48,751 bases of DNA from positions 1 through 48,751 of the forward strand of contig PACT01000011.1 of the NCBI GenBank assembly GCA_002700285.1. Direction: 5' to 3'. This document shows, in pieces, positions 37,636-45,507 of this stretch. Position numbers and translations under genes: made by a program. Below the pieces are notes generated by a model, which was given only the letters and a program-made list of their open reading frames with translations, had not been told where the DNA came from and did not search any database. Position 1 is the stretch's first letter, and every line of letters starts with the position of its first letter. Source of the DNA: Crocinitomicaceae bacterium. Lineage in GTDB: Bacteria; Bacteroidota; Bacteroidia; Flavobacteriales_D; Sanyastnellaceae.

Positions 37636-39342
37636 GTGAAGCAACACATTACATATTTCGCCTTCGGCTTATTCCTACTCAACACGATTGGTTGTTCAGG
37701 GGGGAAACATGTCTTATCAAATGATGGCGTTTTATCTGAAACATTGCAACGTAATTATTTCGAAGGTTCCCACCACATGCTTAAAGGCGACAAAGAAGCG
37801 GCATACGCAAGTTTCTTAAGATGCGCCGATGAAGCACCTGATGTCGCTTCTTTTCACTATGATCTTGGACGAATTGACTTCGACTTAGGTCGATATGAGT
37901 CCGCAACAGCACAATTAGACCGTGCAATTCAAATCGCGCCAGAAAACGATTGGTACAGATATCACAGGGCGAAGTCACTCGTATTGACTGGGAGTTACGA
38001 TGCAGCACTCGTAGATTTTGAGTTTTGGATTAACGCAAGACCTGGAGATTTAGAAGCCCTCAGGGAATGCTCTGATTTTTTCATTTCTGCCTCACAGCCA
38101 TGGTACGCATACCAGCTTTTAATATTTTATGAAGAAGAAATCGCGAGGAATGTCGATGTGAGATTAGATCAATTTGCGCTTATCTCGCACGCCAATATCG
38201 AAATTGAGAGCTTTGAGCTTTTCATAAATCGTTCCGCTTTGGAGTTCCCAAATGAACCCACTTTTGCCTTACATCGTGGTCTTTTGGCTGCATTTAATAA
38301 AGACTATGAACGTTCTGTTCTGATTTTAGAAAAACTCCGTACAGACCATCCATATTATATGAATAGCGTCATTCCTTTGGCAGAGTCATATACAGCATTA
38401 GGAAGAACAGAGGAAGCGTTCGCGCTTTTACTTTTGGCATTTGAATCAGAGGATATTGACTTGAAGGATAAATCTGAGATCATGTTGGGTTATTTGGATT
38501 TTGCTAGTCCAGGTTCAGAAATCATGAAGAGATTCCAGTCACTTCTTAGTGTCGCCCTAGAAACCCATTCAGGCAATCCAGATTTATTGCATTTCGCTGC
38601 TTTACACTGGTTAGATATAGGACAAATCGAAAAGGCGCGCGAAGCACTTGCAACTGTGGTTGCAAATGATCCCGGTTCGCTCGAGGGGCATATCGATTAT
38701 TTGGGTGTTCTTTTTCATCTCAAAGACTGGAAAACAGTGGTTAAAGCTGGAGACGCAGCCGCTTTGGTCTTTCCACTAGAGCCACTCCTTTATTTATACT
38801 CTGGAGGTGGTCATAAACAACTGAAGGAATTTGAAACCGCCATAAAACACTTTAAAAGTGGTTTGTCCGTTTTGATCGATTTACCTGTCACTGAAGCAAG
38901 TATATACGGTGAGCTAGGAGAATGTTATAGAGAACTCGGACAGAAAGAAAAATCATATGATGCCTTCGAAGAATCTCTATTGCTTGACAAGTCGCCTTAT
39001 GTAATGAACAATCATGCCTATTTTTTGGCCTCTGACAACCAGCGCATTCAAGATGCCCTTAAGTGGAGCACTTTGGCAAATGAAATGATCCCTGATGAAC
39101 CAAACTTTATGGACACACATGCGCTAATTTTACACCTCCTTACCCGTAATTCTGATGCCTTGGAGTGGATTTTAAACGCCCAAGCCATTCTAGGTGTTCC
39201 TGATGCAGTGTTCTTAGAGCGAGAAGGCGACATTCGATGGTCATTGGGACAATCTGAAAAGGCGTATGAGTTATGGGAAAAGGCAATTATTAGTGGTGGT
39301 GGGAAAAAAAGATTGAACGAAAAGCTTTCAAGAATAATATGA
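37636..39342 (+). CDS. TPR-repeat lipoprotein
   Basis: 568 residues from GTG 37636, which gives a lipoprotein signal (MKQHITYFAFGLFLLNTIGC). Many tetratricopeptide helices follow (for example AAYASFLRCADEAPDVASF, SATAQLDRAIQIAPENDW, ELGQKEKSYDAFEESLLLD). Likely an outer-membrane lipid-anchored scaffold; partners unknown. It overlaps the DUF4292 gene by 4 bp. I recall this neighbourhood (dut, nucleotidyltransferase, TPR, DUF4292, M23) from flavobacteria, and the last genes are probably envelope functions. Confidence 0.9.
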   Translation: MKQHITYFAFGLFLLNTIGCSGGKHVLSNDGVLSETLQRNYFEGSHHMLKGDKEAAYASFLRCADEAPDVASFHYDLGRIDFDLGRYESATAQLDRAIQIAPENDWYRYHRAKSLVLTGSYDAALVDFEFWINARPGDLEALRECSDFFISASQPWYAYQLLIFYEEEIARNVDVRLDQFALISHANIEIESFELFINRSALEFPNEPTFALHRGLLAAFNKDYERSVLILEKLRTDHPYYMNSVIPLAESYTALGRTEEAFALLLLAFESEDIDLKDKSEIMLGYLDFASPGSEIMKRFQSLLSVALETHSGNPDLLHFAALHWLDIGQIEKAREALATVVANDPGSLEGHIDYLGVLFHLKDWKTVVKAGDAAALVFPLEPLLYLYSGGGHKQLKEFETAIKHFKSGLSVLIDLPVTEASIYGELGECYRELGQKEKSYDAFEESLLLDKSPYVMNNHAYFLASDNQRIQDALKWSTLANEMIPDEPNFMDTHALILHLLTRNSDALEWILNAQAILGVPDAVFLEREGDIRWSLGQSEKAYELWEKAIISGGGKKRLNEKLSRII

Positions 39343-40265
39343 CGGGGTATCTTAAGATATGGGGTCTAACAGCACTTGTGATCTGTTCTGTTGTAATGAC
39401 GGGATGCTCTAACGAACAGCGTATTGCAGATGGCAAGCCCTTGAGATCAAGGGACCCAAACAACATACTGAAGCGATATGACAAAGGAGCGCTGAAATGG
39501 GACTGGATTGGATTCAAAGTAGATGCCGAAATTAAAGTCGAAGGGAAAGAAGATTCATTTACGATGAATGTGAGAATGGCCCGAGACAGTGCAATTTGGA
39601 TCAGTCTATCACCAGCGCTTGGGGTGGAGCTTGCAAGGGTACTTCTGCTTCCTGATTCTGTTAGAGTCATCAGTAAAGTGCCCTCAAATAAATTTGTTTT
39701 CGAAGCGAATTACACGGAACTAGAAAAGTCCTTAGGAATTCCATTTGATTTCTATACTTTTCAAGATTTGTTTTCTGGAAAGCCGCTGGGGATGAAACCG
39801 CAGGAAGATAAATTTATCTCTCAAGTGGATGGCTTCAATTACATTTTAATAGAGAAATTTCCAAGACGCGTCAAAAAGCTTTTAGGTGGAACTGATGAAC
39901 GAGAAATCGCATTAAACCCTGAAGGCTCTATAGGCGTAATCATTGGGGACCGAAGGGCAAATAGAATGATGAGCCGAACGGATGAAGACGATTTGGTCAT
40001 TAGAAGATACTGGTTTGATGGGGTCACATTTATGCCCGTAATAGATATGTTTAATGATTTGTCAAGTGGGCTTAGTCTCAAAATTAAGCGCTCAGGAGAC
40101 GAGGGGCATCGTCAGGGGTTACTGCCTACGAAGACGCGAATAATCGCGCGCGGAAATGATGTCGATTTAGATTGCACCTTGAAAATTCGACGCAGTAGAA
40201 TAAATCGAGAATACGAACTCCCATTCGATCCCCCTGAAAATTATGAGCGCCGTAAATCACTTTAG
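39339..40265 (+). CDS. DUF4292-type lipoprotein
   Basis: 308 residues. Lipoprotein signal ending VVMTGC. The rest is beta-rich (DAEIKVEGKEDSFTMNVRMA, IWISLSPALGVELARVLLLP) and matches my recollection of DUF4292, a Bacteroidota family with a LolA/LolB-like half-barrel that could bind lipid acyl chains. That role is inference. It overlaps the TPR gene and is followed after 4 bp by the EnvC-like gene. Confidence 0.8.
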   Translation: MTGYLKIWGLTALVICSVVMTGCSNEQRIADGKPLRSRDPNNILKRYDKGALKWDWIGFKVDAEIKVEGKEDSFTMNVRMARDSAIWISLSPALGVELARVLLLPDSVRVISKVPSNKFVFEANYTELEKSLGIPFDFYTFQDLFSGKPLGMKPQEDKFISQVDGFNYILIEKFPRRVKKLLGGTDEREIALNPEGSIGVIIGDRRANRMMSRTDEDDLVIRRYWFDGVTFMPVIDMFNDLSSGLSLKIKRSGDEGHRQGLLPTKTRIIARGNDVDLDCTLKIRRSRINREYELPFDPPENYERRKSL

Positions 40266-40269
40266 TGTT

Positions 40270-41487
40270 ATGGACCGATCAATTAAAAGATGGGTCGTGA
40301 TGGCGTTTTTATGCGGTGGGGGGTGCTACGCTCTCCAAGCACAAACACAGGACAAGGATGCCTTGACAGCTGAGAAAGAGAAAATTGAAGCCCAACTCGC
40401 AACCACATCCAGATTAATCGGAGAAGCAAAGAACACTCGGAATGAGGCTAATTCTCAGGTCGCTCTCATCGATCGACAGATAGAATTAAGAGAGCGACTT
40501 ATTCGACATCACCAGTCAACCATTAGAATCCTGGAGCAGTCTGTCGTGAAAGCCGACACAGAGATAAGAAGTCTTGAGGGGCATATTGAAGGCTTAAAAG
40601 AGGAATATGCAATGATGATTCAGCAAGCATATAGAATGCAACTTGCAAATAACCCTTTGATGTTTGTTTTTGCCGCGGAAGATTTCAGTCAGGCGGCGCT
40701 GCGTTTTAGAATGCTACAATCTTATGCCGAAGTACGTAAAAGACAAGCGCTTGAAATCGCTGATGCCCAAACTGCACTCACCGCATCAAAAGGAATTCTA
40801 TCTGCTGAGAAGACATCCGTTTCGGTTGCACTGGAAGATCAGGAGTCAGAGCGCGACGCTCTAAACGGCGACAGAATAGAAAGAGCAAAACTTGTCTCTG
40901 AGATCAAAGGAGAAGAAGTACGTCTCAGGAAAACACTCAAAGCTCAAGAAAAAGAATACAAACGACTCAGCAATGAAATCAAGAGAATTATCGAAGCTGA
41001 AATAGAGGCTGAACGAGCTTCTGCAGCTGGAGAGTATGCACTTACTCCAGCTGGTAAAATCATCTCTGAAGAGTTTGAAAAAAACAAAAGCCGTTTTCCA
41101 TGGCCTGTGGCGAGAGGAGTTGTCACAAAGGAGTTTGGTCGACACAAACACCCAACCATCGCTGGAATTATTGTTGAAAGTAACGGGATAGATATCACCA
41201 CTGAAAAGGGCACGAATGTATTTTCTATTTTTGGAGGAACAGTCAGCAGTATCTTTTCATTTCCTGGCGCGGGTGAAACAGTGATCATTACGCATGGTGG
41301 CTACCGGACAGTATATAGCAATCTCGAAGCACTTGAGGTCTCAAAAGGCGATGTCATCGCGCGAGCAACACGTTTGGGAAAAGCTTGGACAGGGCCCAAA
41401 GGGACATCGGTCCATTTCGAAATCTGGAAAACAACAGGTTCTGAGAGGTCTCCTAAAGACCCTCATTCCTGGCTTCAGCCAAGATGA
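40270..41487 (+). CDS. EnvC-like protein with degenerate M23 (LytM) domain
   Basis: 405 residues from ATG 40270, just after the DUF4292 stop; an upstream ATG at 40243 would overlap it. Signal peptide (WVVMAFLCGGGCYALQAQ), a long coiled coil (~25-265) and a C-terminal M23 domain. Zinc ligands look lost: ESNGIDI has Asn where catalytic enzymes have His, the YGHL region is YSNL, and the HxH motif is reduced to SVHFEIW. This is the pattern of non-catalytic EnvC-type activators of cell-division amidases, so a regulatory role in septal wall splitting is more likely than hydrolysis. Confidence 0.9.
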   Translation: MDRSIKRWVVMAFLCGGGCYALQAQTQDKDALTAEKEKIEAQLATTSRLIGEAKNTRNEANSQVALIDRQIELRERLIRHHQSTIRILEQSVVKADTEIRSLEGHIEGLKEEYAMMIQQAYRMQLANNPLMFVFAAEDFSQAALRFRMLQSYAEVRKRQALEIADAQTALTASKGILSAEKTSVSVALEDQESERDALNGDRIERAKLVSEIKGEEVRLRKTLKAQEKEYKRLSNEIKRIIEAEIEAERASAAGEYALTPAGKIISEEFEKNKSRFPWPVARGVVTKEFGRHKHPTIAGIIVESNGIDITTEKGTNVFSIFGGTVSSIFSFPGAGETVIITHGGYRTVYSNLEALEVSKGDVIARATRLGKAWTGPKGTSVHFEIWKTTGSERSPKDPHSWLQPR

Positions 41488-41833
41488 AAATTAGCCTTAA
41501 AATGGGATTGCTAAAGGGGTGGTAACTTTGCGCGTGGTAATCCCAACACTGTTAAATCCAGCACGCTTACCCGCATAACTGTCGTCAGAACTGTGGTCAA
41601 GAATCTATAACCTGAATACCCAAACGGAGGATGGTCGCATCACAGAAAATATTCTGCTCAATGTGATAAATTTTAAAGACAGAGATTCAGGACTGTGCAA
41701 CATTCACACATCATATTCACTTCAGAGAAATGGGTCGCCAAAACTGAATCCATTTTTTTGAGGTCGCCTTGCGCTTTTCTGGAATTTTTGCCAAATCAAA
41801 CAAAATCATTAGGGCATTTGAACAGAGTGCTAT
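41488..41833. other. Gene-free 346-bp stretch
   Basis: No convincing reading frame or RNA. It contains one full -7 match on the plus strand, TAACTTTG at 41523-41530, without a -33 element and without a gene behind it, and a short T-run at 41754-41760. The stretch separates the EnvC-like gene from the convergent exporter gene. Confidence 0.5.
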
Positions 41834-42940
41834 CTAAAATCCTAAAGCTAATGTTGCGTAACCGACAATTAAAGCGATCACAAATCCGAATGCCGAAACA
41901 ATTAATCCATCTTTTTTATTCTGTGCAAGCAAAGGGAAGATCCCGTCTCCACTCGTTGCTATTGCTGCGGCAATTAATGCGGCCATTGGGAAGTTGGGGA
42001 TTGCTATATAGGCTACCGCAACTGCAATCATTCCACCGCATCCTGGAGTTACTCCTATTAGAGATGCTAACAATATAACGATATATACAGATGATGTCAT
42101 CCATTCATCAAATGTCTCAGGTCCAATAACTACATCAATGATGTAATTGGCGACAAATAACCCAATAAACACGTATGTCACAACCATAGCAACATCAATA
42201 ACTGTATGTAAAATGATGTGTTTAATATCATCTGTTTTATCATAGAATTCATGATGCTTGTACGCAACAGTGCTTAAACAGTAAAAAATGATACAGGTAA
42301 CCGTAAGCGAAACGGAAACCCCAGAGGTTAGACTTGAAATAGCATCTATACCCCCACCCCATAAGGACATAATAGAGGTTGGAGTTAAAAATAAAGCCAT
42401 CGCCAAAATTGAATAAACCCCTATTTTTTCTATCACTATGCCTGATAATGGGTTTTGCTTCTTTTGGACAACATGAGTATTTACATCGTTTATAGAAGTA
42501 ATGAAAGAGTAGCCTTTAAACTTTAAAACGTCTGCTAAATAGCCACATATCACCCCTACAATTAAACCAATAATTGTTATGATCGCATATGCTTTTAAGT
42601 TCCCTGCAACATTGGCCTCATTTGAAGCCCCCAATAAAACAAATGATCCCTCACCTAATGTGCTGATGAAAGAAGCAAATAAACCCCCAAAAGATATTTT
42701 TTTGTTTTTATATAATGAAGCTACCACAATTGTTGCTCCACATCCAGGAATTGCACCTAACAATGAACCAATTATAGGATGAGTCCAGTTTGGTCCAATC
42801 TGATCCAACAGCTTATCATGATTTTTTTTTGTAGTAAAACTCAATAAAGAAAAACCAATGATTGAAATGGACACATAACCTCCTATTCCACCAGCTGCCT
42901 CAAGATTTTCTAAAATAAATGACCAAAGGTTAAATCCCAT
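41834..42940 (-). CDS. Putative 10-TM heavy-metal exporter (ArsP_2 / 'putative manganese transporter' type)
   Basis: 368 residues, almost entirely hydrophobic with about ten membrane helices. Two paralogous halves each carry the signature loop: IGSLLGAIPGCGATIVVAS near residue 60 and LIGVTPGCGGMIAVAVAY near residue 300, then ATSGDGIFPLLAQ. These PGCG motifs match the DUF2899/ArsP_2 family; substrate (Mn, arsenic or other metals) not assigned. The gene is visibly more AT-rich than its neighbours, uses many ATA and TTA codons, and stands alone between long non-coding gaps, which suggests transfer. A 14-bp palindrome sits just before its ATG. Confidence 0.82.
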   Translation of the reverse strand: MGFNLWSFILENLEAAGGIGGYVSISIIGFSLLSFTTKKNHDKLLDQIGPNWTHPIIGSLLGAIPGCGATIVVASLYKNKKISFGGLFASFISTLGEGSFVLLGASNEANVAGNLKAYAIITIIGLIVGVICGYLADVLKFKGYSFITSINDVNTHVVQKKQNPLSGIVIEKIGVYSILAMALFLTPTSIMSLWGGGIDAISSLTSGVSVSLTVTCIIFYCLSTVAYKHHEFYDKTDDIKHIILHTVIDVAMVVTYVFIGLFVANYIIDVVIGPETFDEWMTSSVYIVILLASLIGVTPGCGGMIAVAVAYIAIPNFPMAALIAAAIATSGDGIFPLLAQNKKDGLIVSAFGFVIALIVGYATLALGF

Positions 42941-42941
42941 A

Positions 42942-42955
42942 TTTATTTAAATAAA
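42942..42955. repeat. 14-bp palindrome upstream of the exporter gene
   Basis: TTTATTTAAATAAA, perfectly self-complementary, ends 1 bp upstream of the exporter's ATG. It could be an operator, but the all-A/T composition makes chance likely. Confidence 0.4.
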
Positions 42956-43083
42956 CAGAATTAAATTTTATCCAACAAATTTATAAAAACATTCATCTTT
43001 AAGCTCCAAAATCAGGGACGAAAGGTCCACAAACATAACCTCACCTAAATCAGTGAGTATACGTTTTCGCTGCACCGTAAACA

Positions 43084-43168
43084 ATACCTTTTTAATGTGA
43101 TTTATTTCTGCCCTAGCGAACTATCATCCCATACAACTCCGTACATTTGTTATCCTCATACCTTGGGC
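43084..43168 (+). repeat. Diverged copy of the tRNA-Val upstream region
   Basis: Matches 45091-45178: ATACCTTTTT, ATGTGnTTTATTT, CTATCATCC, TACATTTGT and GGGC occur in the same order. The spacing CTATCATCC to TACATTTG (21 bp) and TACATTTG to GGGC (23 bp) is identical in both copies. TACATTTG at 43142-43149 is a full -7 match. Where the tRNA would start, only GGGC and scattered bases agree. The copy may now serve as the tetR promoter. Confidence 0.75.
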
Positions 43169-43238
43169 TCTGACACGTGCTGCTGGATACACTCTATTCG
43201 CATACATAGCACAGTACTTGCGCCATATCGTTTCGTTA

Positions 43239-43772
43239 ATGGATTCTAAGATTAAAACACCGTGGCTTGAAGTTGGATATACGATCTTTTCTCATGAAGG
43301 GCCTAATGCCTTGAAAATTGAAGCCTTGGCCAGAAAGGTGGGGAAAAACAAATCATCTTTCTATCATTGTTTTGCGGATTTAGACATTTTCATAGATGAA
43401 TTGCTGAGTTTTCATGTTGTAAAATCTCATGAAATCTTTATGCAAATCAAACGCTGTAAGAATTTGGTGCCCGATGTCTTCGAGGTGCTCTTTAAGTACA
43501 AAGAAGACGCATTTTTTAATCGACAATTAAGAATCCACAGGGATCTTGAGGGCTATAAATTGTGCTTTGAAAAGGCTCATAAACCTATTGAAGATGCGCT
43601 CTTGGACCTTTGGCCCCGAGCCATTGGTTTAGAAGAGAACCCCCATCTCGCCAGGATGATTTTAAACCTTACGGTAGAAAACTTTTATCTAAGATTGACC
43701 GAGGAAACATTTACAGAAAAAGGGTTCAAAAGTTATTTAGATGAAATCTTAGCGATCGTAAAAGAGATGTAG
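43239..43772 (+). CDS. TetR-family transcriptional regulator
   Basis: 177 residues from ATG 43239; an in-frame TTG at 43218 is rejected. N-terminal helix-turn-helix with YTIFSHEGPNALKIEALARK and VGKNKSSFYHCFADLDIFID, the usual TetR pattern. The C-terminal ligand-binding part is unlike anything I can name. It lies 40 bp before the AlkB-like monooxygenase gene on the same strand, which makes it the likely local regulator, perhaps sensing an alkane or lipid. Confidence 0.88.
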   Translation: MDSKIKTPWLEVGYTIFSHEGPNALKIEALARKVGKNKSSFYHCFADLDIFIDELLSFHVVKSHEIFMQIKRCKNLVPDVFEVLFKYKEDAFFNRQLRIHRDLEGYKLCFEKAHKPIEDALLDLWPRAIGLEENPHLARMILNLTVENFYLRLTEETFTEKGFKSYLDEILAIVKEM

Positions 43773-43812
43773 GTTCTCTCAATGGAAGTTCAGTTGTACG
43801 GTTCCGTCTAAA

Positions 43813-44913
43813 ATGTATGAACAATGGCTTTTACATTTGCGTATGGAACGCCTTCAGCTCAAGTATCTTTTTGTTTACACAACACCACTCGTAATCTTGT
43901 TTTCATTGTGGGCCTCTAGTATCTGGTCTTTTTTTGCGCTCTTCTTCGTATTCGGATTGATTCCATTTATTGAATTATTCACAAATGGGTCGACGTATAA
44001 TCTCAATGGCGACGAGGAAGAGCAGGTAAAAAAAAACATTGTATTTGACCTCATCATCTACCTGTTAGTCCCTATTCAGTGTGTCATTCTGATTTACTTT
44101 TTAATACAAGTCAGTGATGAGTCACTCCCACTGTACACAAAAATAGGACTGACCACTGCATACGGACTTGCGTGTGGTGGTCTTGGAATTAACGGTGCAC
44201 ACGAACTAGGCCACCGACACACATGGTATGAGCAACTCATGAGTAAACTTCTTTTGCTTTCTACGTTATATATGCATTTTTTCATAGAACACAATCGAGG
44301 TCACCACAAACATGTTTCAACAGATCAAGATCCAGCCTCCAGCAGATATAATGAAATTATTTATTCATTTTTCTTTAGAAGTATAATAGGCGGATGGAGG
44401 TCTGCATGGCGACTTGAAGAAACGAAGATGAAACTACAAAAAAAGCGTGTCTTAAGCTGGCACAATGAAATGCTTCGGTTTCAAATCATCCAAATAGCTC
44501 TTGTCGCCACTGTTGCATTTATCTTCGGATTTGACACCATGATTTACTTTGTAGCCGGCGCTACAATTGGCATCCTTATCCTTGAAACGGTAAACTATAT
44601 CGAGCATTACGGTTTGCGTAGATTAAAGGTGGGTGATGGGTTTGAAAGAACGAAACCCATACACTCTTGGAATTCTAACCACCCAATCGGTCGAATACTG
44701 TTGTTAGAGGTGACACGTCATTCTGACCATCATTACATCTCAAGTAAGAAATACCAAACCCTCAAGCACTTCGATAACAGTCCTCAAATGCCCACAGGCT
44801 ATCCAGGAATGATGGTTCTCGCTCTTTTCCCCCCGCTGTGGTTTCGTGTTATGAATAAACGTATTAAAGAATATGGGGCTGTGCCAGCTCAACTTGCTCA
44901 GTCGCAACTCTAA
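43813..44913 (+). CDS. AlkB-like membrane-bound alkane/fatty-acid monooxygenase
   Basis: 366 residues, slightly short for AlkB. Di-iron integral-membrane hydroxylase of terminal CH bonds. The His clusters are intact: GAHELGHRHTWYEQ, IEHNRGHHKHVSTDQDPAS, VNYIEHYGL and TRHSDHHYISSKKYQTLKH. Six or so membrane helices (~20-55, ~75-100, ~110-130, ~225-260). Electron donors (rubredoxin, reductase) are not in the window. Pairs with the tetR gene 40 bp upstream; both lie between the two copies of the tRNA-Val upstream region. Confidence 0.93.
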   Translation: MYEQWLLHLRMERLQLKYLFVYTTPLVILFSLWASSIWSFFALFFVFGLIPFIELFTNGSTYNLNGDEEEQVKKNIVFDLIIYLLVPIQCVILIYFLIQVSDESLPLYTKIGLTTAYGLACGGLGINGAHELGHRHTWYEQLMSKLLLLSTLYMHFFIEHNRGHHKHVSTDQDPASSRYNEIIYSFFFRSIIGGWRSAWRLEETKMKLQKKRVLSWHNEMLRFQIIQIALVATVAFIFGFDTMIYFVAGATIGILILETVNYIEHYGLRRLKVGDGFERTKPIHSWNSNHPIGRILLLEVTRHSDHHYISSKKYQTLKHFDNSPQMPTGYPGMMVLALFPPLWFRVMNKRIKEYGAVPAQLAQSQL

Positions 44914-44966
44914 CCCAGAGGTGAGCCGCAGCTTTTTTCTGACCGCCAACGTTCTGCCGCAAGTAC

Positions 44967-44986
44967 AAATAGGCCTAGGCCTATTT
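44967..44986. repeat. Perfect 20-bp palindrome downstream of the AlkB-like gene
   Basis: AAATAGGCCT followed by AGGCCTATTT is fully self-complementary with no loop. It lies 54 bp after the monooxygenase stop and 188 bp before tRNA-Val. It may be an operator or a cruciform-type site; the lack of a loop makes it a poor terminator. Confidence 0.75.
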
Positions 44987-45090
44987 AGAGTAGCGATACT
45001 CTTGACTTCGGCCTCAGATTCGATGATTTTGAAGTCACATAATTTGTTCACTTGCATCCTACAAAAGCGCCTCCGCCTTTCTCCTGTTCC

Positions 45091-45178
45091 ATACCTTTTT
45101 CATGTGGTTTATTTTTTACTTCCAAACCTCCTATCATCCACGACTACTCCTTACATTTGTACCCCGCCTAACCTGGGC
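45091..45178 (+). promoter_or_regulatory. tRNA-Val upstream region with -7 box
   Basis: TACATTTG at 45152-45159 is a full -7 match, 15 bp before the tRNA 5' end. No -33 TTG is evident. The whole segment has the diverged second copy at 43084-43168. Confidence 0.6.
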
Positions 45179-45248
45179 CATTAACTCAGCTGGTTAGAGT
45201 GCTACCTCGACATGGTAGAAGTCACTGGTTCGAATCCAGTATGGCCCA
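45175..45248 (+). tRNA. tRNA-Val(GAC) with C at position 33
   Basis: Complete cloverleaf: acceptor GGGCCAT/ATGGCCC, D-stem ACTC/GAGT, anticodon stem CTACC/GGTAG with loop TCGACAT, T-stem ACTGG/CCAGT with loop TTCGAAT, discriminator A, no encoded CCA. The anticodon is GAC at 45209-45211. Position 33 (45208) is C, where U is almost universal. All stems pair perfectly, so decay is not evident elsewhere. Followed by a terminator hairpin. Confidence 0.93.
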
Positions 45249-45258
45249 CGAAGAAAAC

Positions 45259-45298
45259 AAAAGCCCCACGCAAACGAAGTTTGAGTGCGGGCTTTTTC
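45259..45298 (+). terminator. Terminator of the tRNA-Val transcript
   Basis: AAAAGCCC-CACGCAAAC pairs with GTTTGAGTG-CGGGCTTTT around a GAA loop with one or two imperfections, then CTA. It starts 11 bp after the tRNA. Confidence 0.85.
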
Positions 45299-45345
45299 TA
45301 TAACAGCACGTCACAATTTAATTTGTGTAAGGGGTGGTGCAAAAA

Positions 45346-45434
45346 AGCCAGTAACAAGCTGCAGCTTTTGGGCTTCGTCGTGTTGTGAGTAAAATACTGG
45401 CTCACGAGCAGAGCGAGTCATCCAGTATGGCGCC
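45346..45434 (+). other. Alternative-hairpin segment carrying a copy of the tRNA-Val 3' end
   Basis: AGCCAGTA (45346-45353) can pair with TACTGGCT (45395-45402), while ATACTGG (45394-45400) can instead pair with CCAGTAT (45422-45428): two mutually exclusive stems. Inside the first loop AAGCTGCAGCTT (45356-45367) is a palindrome. ATCCAGTATGGC at 45420-45431 repeats exactly the tRNA-Val 3' end (45234-45245). Together with ACTGG at 45396-45400 it looks like a T-arm with an enlarged 21-nt loop. Confidence 0.65.
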
Positions 45435-45507
45435 TAAAATAAATTAATCCATATTTTCCCAATCTGTTCTTCAAGGTTCGTCATGAATACAAATTATAGA
45501 GATGGAA

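Noticed and set aside
41523-41530. TAACTTTG as promoter of a small RNA
   Set aside because: No -33 element, no terminator and no structure behind it; kept only as a note in the gene-free stretch.
43165-43240. A full tRNA pseudogene behind the duplicated tRNA-Val upstream region
   Set aside because: Only GGGC and scattered bases (about half of the first 22) match; no stems can be traced.
44740-45184. Two frames of about 100 codons overlapping the end of the monooxygenase and the tRNA region
   Set aside because: They run across the palindrome and the tRNA promoter and have no recognisable product.
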